Assembly: GCA_001751015.1 (NCBI GenBank) | Contig: MAXM01000226.1 | Location: 1 to 6,060, forward strand | Source: Desulfobacterales bacterium C00003106 | GTDB taxonomy: Bacteria; Desulfobacterota; Desulfobacteria; Desulfobacterales; C00003106 | Direction of reading: 5' to 3' | Length of the DNA: 6,060 nucleotides | Shown here: one piece after another, positions 1 to 5,916 of the stretch | Layout: the number at the start of each line of letters is the position of its first letter | Position numbering within the stretch: position 1 is the stretch's first letter | Program-made: the position numbers and the translations under genes | The notes under the pieces: generated by a model | Told to the model about the DNA's origin: nothing | The model's input: the letters and a program-made list of their open reading frames with translations, nothing else | Database searches by the model: none

Positions 1-299
1 GTTCCGGGCCTGCCTATCTCTTCTATCTCGTAGAATCCCTGGTGGCCGCCGGCCTGTCTCTGGGTCTTACCGAAGCCGATTCCCTGCAACTGACCCTTGA
101 AACCATAAAGGGATCTGTGAAATTGATGGAGGAAACAGGCGAACCAGCAGATCTTCTCCGGAGGAAGGTGACCTCCCCCGGAGGGACAACCGAGGCCGCA
201 TTCAAGGTATTGGAGGCGCATGGCGTGAAAGAGGCTGTAGTTGAGGCGCTTCACGCCGCTGCAAATCGTTCCGGGGAACTGTCCGGGCGCACATCCTGA
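1..299 (+). CDS. proC: Pyrroline-5-carboxylate reductase, C-terminal part (5' end outside window)
   Basis: This enzyme reduces 1-pyrroline-5-carboxylate to L-proline with NAD(P)H, the last step of proline synthesis in the cytoplasm. Only the last 98 codons are present, with the first full codon at base 3 and a TGA at 297-299. The full family is about 270 residues, so the N-terminal Rossmann domain and about 170 residues lie upstream. What is seen is the all-helical C-terminal dimerisation domain: it opens with SGPAYLFYLVESL, continues through an ETGEPADLLRRKVTSPGGTT stretch, and carries the family signature SPGGTT at 174-191, followed by the usual AAFKVLEAHGVKEAVVEAL helix. The tail LSGRTS is ordinary for the family. 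A GTG at 42 could be misread as a start, but the family match runs upstream of it without a break. By hand count the first 300 bases are about 58% GC, higher than the kinase gene that follows. The gene is separated from that gene by 167 bases and is probably a different transcription unit. Confidence 0.93.
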   Translation, partial: SGPAYLFYLVESLVAAGLSLGLTEADSLQLTLETIKGSVKLMEETGEPADLLRRKVTSPGGTTEAAFKVLEAHGVKEAVVEALHAAANRSGELSGRTS

Positions 300-324
300 T
301 CAGACCCGGCATCGGAGTTATAAT
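296..324 (+). promoter_or_regulatory. Candidate sigma-70 type promoter for the kinase operon
   Basis: A perfect TATAAT box lies at 319-324. A 17-base spacer separates it from a weak -35 hexamer, CTGATC (296-301, three of six matches to TTGACA), which overlaps the proC stop codon. Transcription would start near 331 and give a leader of about 135 bases before the kinase ATG. It is the only good -10 box I see in the proC-kinase gap. No sigma-54 (GG-N10-GC) element stood out. The weak -35 is consistent with an activator-dependent promoter or with chance. Confidence 0.35.
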
Positions 325-466
325 AAGTTGTGCCTAAATTGAGCGTTTCAAATCCCGGGAAAAATTGTTTTGTTAATAAGTTTAAGGAACTGAACCTTTT
401 CTTCAGCCCTCTTTGCCTAAAAAATTAGAGATCTGTTACCTGTTTGACAGGAGGTGTGAATTCATT
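300..466 (+). other. Intergenic leader between proC and the kinase gene
   Basis: This 167-base AT-rich gap has no credible gene. It holds the candidate -10 box (319-324) and two short direct repeats: TAATAAGTT at 321-329 and 374-382, and TGCCTAAA at 331-338 and 414-421. A weak stem, AAGG-N7-CCTT, lies at 384-398 and is followed by TTTTC. It is too short to call a terminator. No riboswitch fold is recognised. Confidence 0.5.
449..456 (+). promoter_or_regulatory. Shine-Dalgarno site that fixes the kinase start
   Basis: AGGAGGTG lies 10 bases before the ATG at 467 and is nearly a full anti-16S match. It supports 467 as the start rather than the in-frame TTG at 413, which has no purine-rich site at a suitable distance and would add 18 residues unlike a receiver domain. 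Confidence 0.8.
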
Positions 467-3217
467 ATGAAGACGAAAAAAGATGTCTTGCTTGTGGATG
501 ATGATCATGTCACTGCTGCGGTCATACAACATATCCTTGCAAAAGAAGGTTTTTTGGTCAGATGTGCGCGGGATGGAAAAGAAGCATTGGATGCAATTCG
601 ATCAAGGACCCCTGACATAATCCTCACGGACCTTGTTATGCCCAAAATCGGAGGGGAAGAGCTTATTCGGATTGTGCGGCAGATGCCTGACATGGATGAC
701 GTGATTATTGTTGTTGTCACAGGCACGATTCTCGAAAAAGATCAGGCTGCCTGTAGTCTCCCGGCAGACGCCATCATCCCCAAGCTGCCCCCGGAATCGA
801 TGCATAACAGAATATTAAAAGTCTTCAGGGAGATTAAGGAGTCGGGAAGAATCACGACTCGATTGCAGGCAGAGACCGTGCCGAGTCTGCCTGAGGGGCG
901 GATAGTCAAGGAATTGCTGGCTCTCAGGGAATATCAGGACGCTGTTTTCGAGAAACTGAGCGAAGGGCTTGTTCTTCTTGATATTGACTTCAAGATCATC
1001 AAGGTAAATGACATGGCCGCGTATTTACTGCACAAAAACAGAGCAGATCTCATGGGTCATTTTTTTTCGGAGTGTTTTGCAGATGAAGACAGGAAGCAGG
1101 TTGGAGACCTCTTGACCGGGTTGTTTTCAAAAAAGGACCCTGAATACGAAAAAAAGACCGTTATCCATAAAAATAGGACACTTGACCTGAAACTGACGAG
1201 TCTTGTTGATCCGATCACCCGGAAGGCCGTGGCGGGCATAGTTCTTATTGAAAACATAACCGAGAGAAAAGATTTGGAAAAAAGGCTTCGTGCGTCTGAG
1301 AAACAATACAGGGATATAGTCAATACTGTTCCGGATATAATATATCATCTCGATGCTGAGGGGCGATTTCTCTTTGTGAATTTTGCTGTAAAGGAACTCG
1401 GATATACTTGTGAGGAGCTTTTGGGGCAGAGCTTCCTTTCGATTGTGCACCCCGATGATGCTCAAAAAGCGAAACTTGTCACTGGTGAGAAGAGAATAAG
1501 AACCCGTAAAACAAGGGGAATAGAACTGCGTCTATTGCCGAAAGAAACAAAGGATGGCAGGATATACAATGTGCGAAATGTGCCGGTATTGATTACGGCA
1601 AGAGGATTATACGACGTTAAGGATCACGACATTCAGAATCCGCTGAAGCGGTATATCGGGACGCAGGGGCTTGCTGAGGATATTACTGACCGCAAGAAAA
1701 TGGAGATGATGCTTATTAAGGCAAAGAAGGATTGGGAGCGAACCTTTGACGCAATAACGGATATGGTATTTCTTTTGGACAAAGAACGCCGGATTGTCAG
1801 GGTTAACAAGGCTACTATTGAGAGGCTTTGCATGTCCAGGCAGCAGATCATAGGAAGACAATGCCGTGAAATAATGGATCCCAAATCCCATCCTGTGGAA
1901 AGGTGCCCGATCGCAAAGACTGTGCGTGATAATCTCCCTCATACACAGGAGATCGAAGATACGAACCTTGGAGGTTTTTTTATATGTTCTTCGTCACCGA
2001 TACTTGATGAGCAAGGTAATATATTAGGATACACCAATTCCCTGAAGGACATAACCGAGAGGAAGAGGCTGGAGAGCCAATTTCAGGAGGCCCAAAAAAT
2101 GGAGGCCGTGGGCACATTGGCAGGAGGAATAGCCCACGATTTTAATAACGTACTGATGGGAATTCAGGGTTATGCGTCTTTGATGCTCATGCAGATGGAC
2201 CCGGTTAATCCGCATTTTCCAAAGCTGAAAAAGATAGAGGCCCAAGTTGGACAGGCATCTGAATTAACCCGCCAGTTGCTCGGATTTGCCCGAGGCGGAA
2301 AATATGTGATCGGCTCGATAGATATCAACGAGCTGGTGGCGGAAAGCGCTGAGATGTTCGGAGAGACCAAAAAGGAAATCACTGTACATGCCAGGATGAG
2401 TGAGGATACCCTGACTATTGAGGGAGATCGGACTCAGATTGAGCAGGTCTTGTTGAATCTGTATGTTAACGCATGGCAGGCCATGCCCGGAGGCGGGGAC
2501 CTCTCCGTTGAAACGAATCCCGTAGTCATCGAGCAGTCCGAAGCAAAAATCCATGAATTTGAGCCGGGAAGATACGCCAGAATATCCGTGTCTGACAAAG
2601 GCGTCGGCATGGATCAGAAGACGCAAGCACGGATTTTTGAGCCTTTTTTCACAACAAAGGAAATGGGCCGGGGGACCGGCCTTGGACTTGCTTCGGTCTA
2701 TGGAATTGTGAAAAACCATAATGGCGTAATAGAGGTAGAGAGCGAACCGGGCAAGGGGAGTTCTTTTCATATCTACTTTCCCACGTCGGAAAAGGCGCTG
2801 GAAAAGGACAAGGAAGGGAAGAAAAAAATTATGAGGGGAACAGAGACGATCCTGTTGATTGATGATGAAGAGATTATTTTGGATGTTGCTTCGGAATTGC
2901 TTGCGACTCTCGGGTACACGGTTATCAAAGCAAAAAGCGGGAAAGAAGCGGTAGATAGTTATCGCAGAAAAAGCGGCGAAATTGACCTGGTCATACTCGA
3001 TATGATAATGCCCAAGATGGGTGGCGGGAAGACCTATGATCTTCTGAAAGGGATAAACCCTGAGATAAAATGCATCCTTTCAAGCGGGTACAGTATAGAC
3101 AAGGACGCCAAAGAGATCATGGCGCGCGGGATAACCACCTTTATGCAAAAACCTTTTGACATCGCAGTCCTGTCGCAAAAGATCACGGATGCGTTGGCGG
3201 GTAGCAAGAAAAAATGA
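467..3217 (+). CDS. Hybrid sensor histidine kinase, REC-PAS-PAS-PAS-HisKA-HATPase-REC, cytosolic
   Basis: This 916-residue kinase should autophosphorylate on His and relay phosphate to Asp. The N-terminal receiver (residues 5-122) has acidic D11/D12, phospho-acceptor D55, T85 and K106. Three PAS domains follow, at about 157-270, 274-411 and 419-534, each ending in an N/D-I-T-E/D-R linker. The HisKA domain has H557 in AGGIAHDFNN. The ATPase domain has N664/N668 (N-box), DKGVG at 710-714 (G1), FEPFF at 724-728 (F) and GRGTGLGL at 734-741 (G2). After a Lys-rich linker (775-790), the second receiver (792-912) has D799/D800, D845, S872 and K895. All catalytic residues are intact. No signal peptide or membrane segment is seen, so it acts in the cytoplasm. 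PAS3 carries a Cys-rich stretch (C466, C480) that may bind a cofactor or sense redox. The ligand is unknown, and no DNA-binding response regulator is nearby. The stop overlaps the next gene by ATGA. Family call is firm; signal and output are not. Confidence 0.95.
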   Translation: MKTKKDVLLVDDDHVTAAVIQHILAKEGFLVRCARDGKEALDAIRSRTPDIILTDLVMPKIGGEELIRIVRQMPDMDDVIIVVVTGTILEKDQAACSLPADAIIPKLPPESMHNRILKVFREIKESGRITTRLQAETVPSLPEGRIVKELLALREYQDAVFEKLSEGLVLLDIDFKIIKVNDMAAYLLHKNRADLMGHFFSECFADEDRKQVGDLLTGLFSKKDPEYEKKTVIHKNRTLDLKLTSLVDPITRKAVAGIVLIENITERKDLEKRLRASEKQYRDIVNTVPDIIYHLDAEGRFLFVNFAVKELGYTCEELLGQSFLSIVHPDDAQKAKLVTGEKRIRTRKTRGIELRLLPKETKDGRIYNVRNVPVLITARGLYDVKDHDIQNPLKRYIGTQGLAEDITDRKKMEMMLIKAKKDWERTFDAITDMVFLLDKERRIVRVNKATIERLCMSRQQIIGRQCREIMDPKSHPVERCPIAKTVRDNLPHTQEIEDTNLGGFFICSSSPILDEQGNILGYTNSLKDITERKRLESQFQEAQKMEAVGTLAGGIAHDFNNVLMGIQGYASLMLMQMDPVNPHFPKLKKIEAQVGQASELTRQLLGFARGGKYVIGSIDINELVAESAEMFGETKKEITVHARMSEDTLTIEGDRTQIEQVLLNLYVNAWQAMPGGGDLSVETNPVVIEQSEAKIHEFEPGRYARISVSDKGVGMDQKTQARIFEPFFTTKEMGRGTGLGLASVYGIVKNHNGVIEVESEPGKGSSFHIYFPTSEKALEKDKEGKKKIMRGTETILLIDDEEIILDVASELLATLGYTVIKAKSGKEAVDSYRRKSGEIDLVILDMIMPKMGGGKTYDLLKGINPEIKCILSSGYSIDKDAKEIMARGITTFMQKPFDIAVLSQKITDALAGSKKK

Positions 3218-4365
3218 AGAAAAGCCAGTCCCTGCTTTTCATTTTCTCAAACTTCCTCTATTTTTTTTCGTTCTGGATGGTAATCGCCTACCTCCCCCTC
3301 CTTTTCCGCACGTACGGGTTCAGCGATACGCAGATAGGGTTTGTCATAGGACTGAACTCTCTTTCGAGTCTCATTCTAATGCTTCCCATGGGCCTTTTTT
3401 CGGACTACTTTTCTCCCAAAAAACTACTCATCGCCGGGGCTGTCTGTTACAGCGCCTATTTTTTTCTGCTGACTGCGGTAACGAGTTTCTACGGAATCTG
3501 TCTCGTCGTATTTCTGGGCGGCCTGGGTGCAGCGGCTGTCAGCATCATACTGATCTCTCTCTATCTGAAGCTGATAGGCAAAACCGATCGCGGCAGGAAA
3601 GTGGCTGTTTTGCACGTGGGATGCTATCTCGGATTCGGAGCGGGGCCTCTCGCAGGCGGATGGCTGTATGCGGTCTCCGGCCCGGTCGAGATGTTCAAAG
3701 GGGCATTCCTGATATCTGTTATCCTGTTATTGTTGACGCTTTTTCTCCGGGACTATAAGCCGGTGGTCTTCAGCTTCAAGGACTACAAAAAGGATATTAA
3801 GAACCCGAAAGCGCTCCTCTTGATTGCCTCTGTCTTTATGCTCGCGTCCCATTTCGGAGTGGAACAGACCAGCTTCAGCCTCCTTATGAAAGATATTGTA
3901 GGCCTGAACAACAAGGAGATAGGCATTGTCTTTTTTGCTCTGGGGCTCTGGATGGCGTTTTTTGTTCCATTTGCCGGAAAGGCTCTTGACAGGCAGCCGA
4001 AACCGTTTCTGTTTTTTGCCTTGGGACTCCTTGTTTCGAGTATCTTCCAGGCATTGACCCCGTATGCTACCACATTGACGAGCCTGTTGGCGATAAGACT
4101 GATTCACACGTTCGGCGACATGCTGGCTATCCTGGAGATGGATGTCCTGACATCGGTCCTTTTTCCGGCAAAAAGGCTTGGTGGAAATTCAGGGATCCTT
4201 TTTTGCGCGCGTTCTTCCGTCATATTCCTGTTTGCCTATCTATCCGGTTATCTGAACAGCATCGGTGGATACGGTCTGCCTTTTATCATAAACGGCATCA
4301 TGGTCTTTTTCTTTTCTCTGTCTATCTTGATGATGATATGGCGGGGTCGTGTTAGAGAGGTCTGA
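3214..4365 (+). CDS. Major facilitator superfamily transporter (12 TM)
   Basis: This 383-residue inner-membrane protein is most likely a secondary transporter driven by an ion gradient; the substrate cannot be told from sequence. The profile fits 12 helices, with clear hydrophobic runs near residues 6-30, 41-62, 71-91, 94-118, 130-153, 161-178, 200-214, 235-254, 264-281, 286-304, 326-348 and 354-377. The MFS motif A follows TM2 (GLFSDYFSPKK, 60-70), and a weaker copy lies in the second half (GKALDRQPKP, 255-264). A charged central loop, about 180-198 (RDYKPVVFSFKDYKKDIKN), separates the two six-helix halves. Length is typical of small MFS exporters. The ATG overlaps the kinase stop (ATGA, 3214-3217) and has only a poor upstream GGCGGG, 12 bases away, so translation is probably coupled to the kinase. 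Being co-made with a kinase and an adaptor hints at efflux, but uptake or a signalling role is not excluded. Confidence 0.9.
   Translation: MKKSQSLLFIFSNFLYFFSFWMVIAYLPLLFRTYGFSDTQIGFVIGLNSLSSLILMLPMGLFSDYFSPKKLLIAGAVCYSAYFFLLTAVTSFYGICLVVFLGGLGAAAVSIILISLYLKLIGKTDRGRKVAVLHVGCYLGFGAGPLAGGWLYAVSGPVEMFKGAFLISVILLLLTLFLRDYKPVVFSFKDYKKDIKNPKALLLIASVFMLASHFGVEQTSFSLLMKDIVGLNNKEIGIVFFALGLWMAFFVPFAGKALDRQPKPFLFFALGLLVSSIFQALTPYATTLTSLLAIRLIHTFGDMLAILEMDVLTSVLFPAKRLGGNSGILFCARSSVIFLFAYLSGYLNSIGGYGLPFIINGIMVFFFSLSILMMIWRGRVREV
4354..4360 (+). promoter_or_regulatory. Shine-Dalgarno site for the small exported protein
   Basis: AGAGAGG lies inside the last codons of the transporter gene, six bases before the ATG at 4367. 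It supports that ATG over the in-frame GTG at 4349, which lies upstream of this site. Starting at 4367 also puts the signal peptide at the very N terminus. Confidence 0.7.
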
Positions 4366-4366
4366 T

Positions 4367-4756
4367 ATGAGCATTTATACAAAGACGGTATTGATAATTA
4401 TTGCGTTGTGTGTTCTATTTTCACAGGCAGTCGCCGCGGAACTTTCCCCTGCCCGGATGCGCGCCGCCGAAAAAAGGGCGGCTGATATTGTGAATGCGAG
4501 AAATGGCTATGTAATAAGGGTATTGCAGGCATTCAAGATTCGATTCAGGACCGACGAAAGGGGCGTCGTTACCATGCTCATGTCCGAAAGCAACGGCGAG
4601 TGGAAATCGGTTGAAAGGATTATTATCAATCCTCTCGTCGAGATAGAAAAGAATATCATGGTCACAAAAGGACATGACATCTTCTTTTATATGTCGCAGG
4701 ATCAAACACCGCTCCATATTTTTGTGCCCGAGAAAATCAGGATCAATCACAAATGA
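4367..4756 (+). CDS. Small exported protein of unknown function
   Basis: I do not recognise this 129-residue protein. It begins with a clear Sec-type signal peptide: a short basic start (MSIYTK), a hydrophobic core at 8-18 (VLIIIALCVLF) and a cleavage region QAVAAE that suggests cutting after A23 or A24. C15 sits inside the hydrophobic core without a small residue before it, so it is not a lipobox. The mature part of about 105 residues starts with a charged helix (about 28-45), followed by alternating strands (YVIRVLQAFKIRFRTDE, GVVTMLMSE, HDIFFYMSQ, LHIFVPEKI). It has no cysteine and no membrane segment, so a soluble periplasmic protein is likely. The gene lies one base after the transporter stop and 21 bases before the adaptor gene, so it is almost certainly co-transcribed with both. 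An accessory or ligand-binding role in the envelope is possible, but nothing in the sequence proves it. Confidence 0.8.
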   Translation: MSIYTKTVLIIIALCVLFSQAVAAELSPARMRAAEKRAADIVNARNGYVIRVLQAFKIRFRTDERGVVTMLMSESNGEWKSVERIIINPLVEIEKNIMVTKGHDIFFYMSQDQTPLHIFVPEKIRINHK

Positions 4757-4770
4757 ACGGGGATGAAATA
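4755..4770 (+). repeat. 16-base motif GAACGGGGAYGAAATA, copy 1
   Basis: GAACGGGGATGAAATA spans the stop of the small exported protein and the ribosome-binding region of the adaptor gene. It matches 15 of 16 bases of a second copy at 5965-5980, differing only T/C at the tenth base. The GGGGA in it (4759-4763) is the best Shine-Dalgarno candidate for the adaptor, 14 bases before the ATG, which is long. It also contains ATG AAA, and with the next base completes a two-codon ORF (4763-4771). A coincidental match is possible. Confidence 0.4.
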
Positions 4771-4777
4771 GTCTCTG

Positions 4778-5899
4778 ATGATTATGAAACAAAGATTTCG
4801 ACTGATGGGGCCAGGCCCTCTTCTTATCATACTTGTTGTCCTGTTTGGACGCGCCATCCTCTCCTTTGCCGGGACCCCGGGTGAAAGGACTCAAGGTCCT
4901 CCTCCATCTCCTGTAAGGGTTGCGTCTGTGGTGGAGGAAATGGTCTCGGAACAGCTATCCTTTGTGGGATCTACAGAAGCGAAGATCAGAAGCATAATCG
5001 CTGCGGAGGTGAAAGGACTCGTGACCTCCTTGCCGGTCGAGGAGGGAGATTTTGTTAAAAAGGGGGCTGTATTGGTCCGGCTTAGATCGACCGACCTGAA
5101 CATCAGGCTCAGGGGGGCCATAGCCGCCAAAAAGGAGGCGGAAGCCCGCTTCCGTTTTGCTGAAACGGAGCTGGCCCGCAGCGAGAAACTCAAGAACACA
5201 AACAGCATAGCCTCCAAGAGATACGACGAGGTGCTCTACGATTTTCAAGCCCTCAAAGAGCAAGTTGCGCGTTGTGATACACAAATCGAGGAACTGAAAG
5301 AGCAAATACGCAAGAAAACGGTCACAGCTCCTTTTTCCGGGTTCCTTGCCAGGAAACATACGGAGGTTGGAGAGTGGATAAGCGAAGGGGGCAAGGTAGT
5401 GACTATGGTAGACCCTTCCCTCATCAGGGTCCTTATTGATATGCCGGAGCGGTACATAAGATATATCGGCGAGGGTGACACCGTCCGGGTTGTAATTGGG
5501 GCCTTTCGCAGAGAACCATTCAGCGCAACCATTTCGGCAATCCTTCCAGAAGGAAATCCTGATAGCCGCACCTTTCCGGTCAGGATAGATATCCCCAACC
5601 CCGATTTTACTCTGAAAAGCGGTATGGAAGCCATTGCTGCGTTCAATCTTGGAAAAGAACGGAAAATGATCCTGGTTCCCAAGGATGCCATAGTCACAGC
5701 GGACGGGAAAAGGCTTGTCTTTGTAGTAAATGACGGCATTGTCCGCCAGGTGAATATTAAGACAACAGGGACTTATGGGACCCGTATGGCAGTGAAAGGA
5801 TCTCTCAAAGCGGGTGACAGCCTCGTTGTCCGGGGAAATGAAAGATTGGAACCAGGTCAGCCGGTCCTGGTTCTCCCTCTCCTGACTCCCGACTCCTGA
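4778..5899 (+). CDS. RND-type efflux periplasmic adaptor (membrane fusion protein, HlyD/AcrA family)
   Basis: Proteins of this family sit in the periplasm, anchored at the inner membrane, and bridge a pump to an outer-membrane channel. The 373 residues show a hydrophobic signal or anchor at about 14-31 (LLIILVVLFGRAILSFAG, no lipobox Cys), then a Pro-rich linker (33-45). The first lipoyl half lies at about 66-104 (EVKGLVTSLPVEEGDFVKKG), an alpha-helical hairpin at about 106-180 with a heptad-like coiled coil, and the second lipoyl half at about 181-213 (TAPFSGFLARKHTEVGEW). The beta-barrel domain follows at about 214-293 (MPERYIRYIGEGDTVRV) and the membrane-proximal domain at about 294-365 (LVPKDAIV). 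Length is typical. An in-frame TAG at 4769 makes 4778 the first possible ATG; ATG 4784 is an alternative. The last codons (LTPDS, stop) come from a 7-base repeat, so the natural C terminus may have been altered. No RND pump follows within 161 bases, so its partner is elsewhere or further downstream. Confidence 0.92.
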   Translation: MIMKQRFRLMGPGPLLIILVVLFGRAILSFAGTPGERTQGPPPSPVRVASVVEEMVSEQLSFVGSTEAKIRSIIAAEVKGLVTSLPVEEGDFVKKGAVLVRLRSTDLNIRLRGAIAAKKEAEARFRFAETELARSEKLKNTNSIASKRYDEVLYDFQALKEQVARCDTQIEELKEQIRKKTVTAPFSGFLARKHTEVGEWISEGGKVVTMVDPSLIRVLIDMPERYIRYIGEGDTVRVVIGAFRREPFSATISAILPEGNPDSRTFPVRIDIPNPDFTLKSGMEAIAAFNLGKERKMILVPKDAIVTADGKRLVFVVNDGIVRQVNIKTTGTYGTRMAVKGSLKAGDSLVVRGNERLEPGQPVLVLPLLTPDS

Positions 5900-5916
5900 C
5901 TTCTGTATTCTGACTT
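5882..5916 (+). repeat. Degenerate 7-base tandem repeat (CTGACTY)
   Basis: Five heptads in a row: CTGACTC, CCGACTC, CTGACTT, CTGTATT, CTGACTT (5882-5916), followed by a weak sixth, CGACATC. On the - strand the unit reads as GAGTCAG/AAGTCAG. I recall strings of this kind between genes in Desulfobacterota and related genomes, but have not checked. Here it starts inside the adaptor gene, encodes its last residues and includes its TGA stop (5897-5899). Confidence 0.75.

Noticed and set aside
384..402. Possible terminator hairpin after proC
   Set aside because: The stem is only AAGG/CCTT with a seven-base loop; too weak to call.
413..466. In-frame TTG start 18 codons upstream of the kinase ATG
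   Set aside because: The extra residues do not fit a receiver domain, and a strong AGGAGGTG lies just before the ATG at 467.
443..472. TTGACA at 444-449 as a -35 box
   Set aside because: No -10 box lies 16-18 bases downstream before the coding start, and the bases overlap the Shine-Dalgarno.
2264..2770. 168-codon open frame on the - strand
   Set aside because: Antisense to the HisKA and ATPase core of the kinase; no recognisable product.
3156..3758. 200-codon open frame on the + strand across the kinase-transporter junction
   Set aside because: It overlaps two well-supported genes in another frame and its composition (Arg, Ser, Cys rich) is that of a shadow frame.
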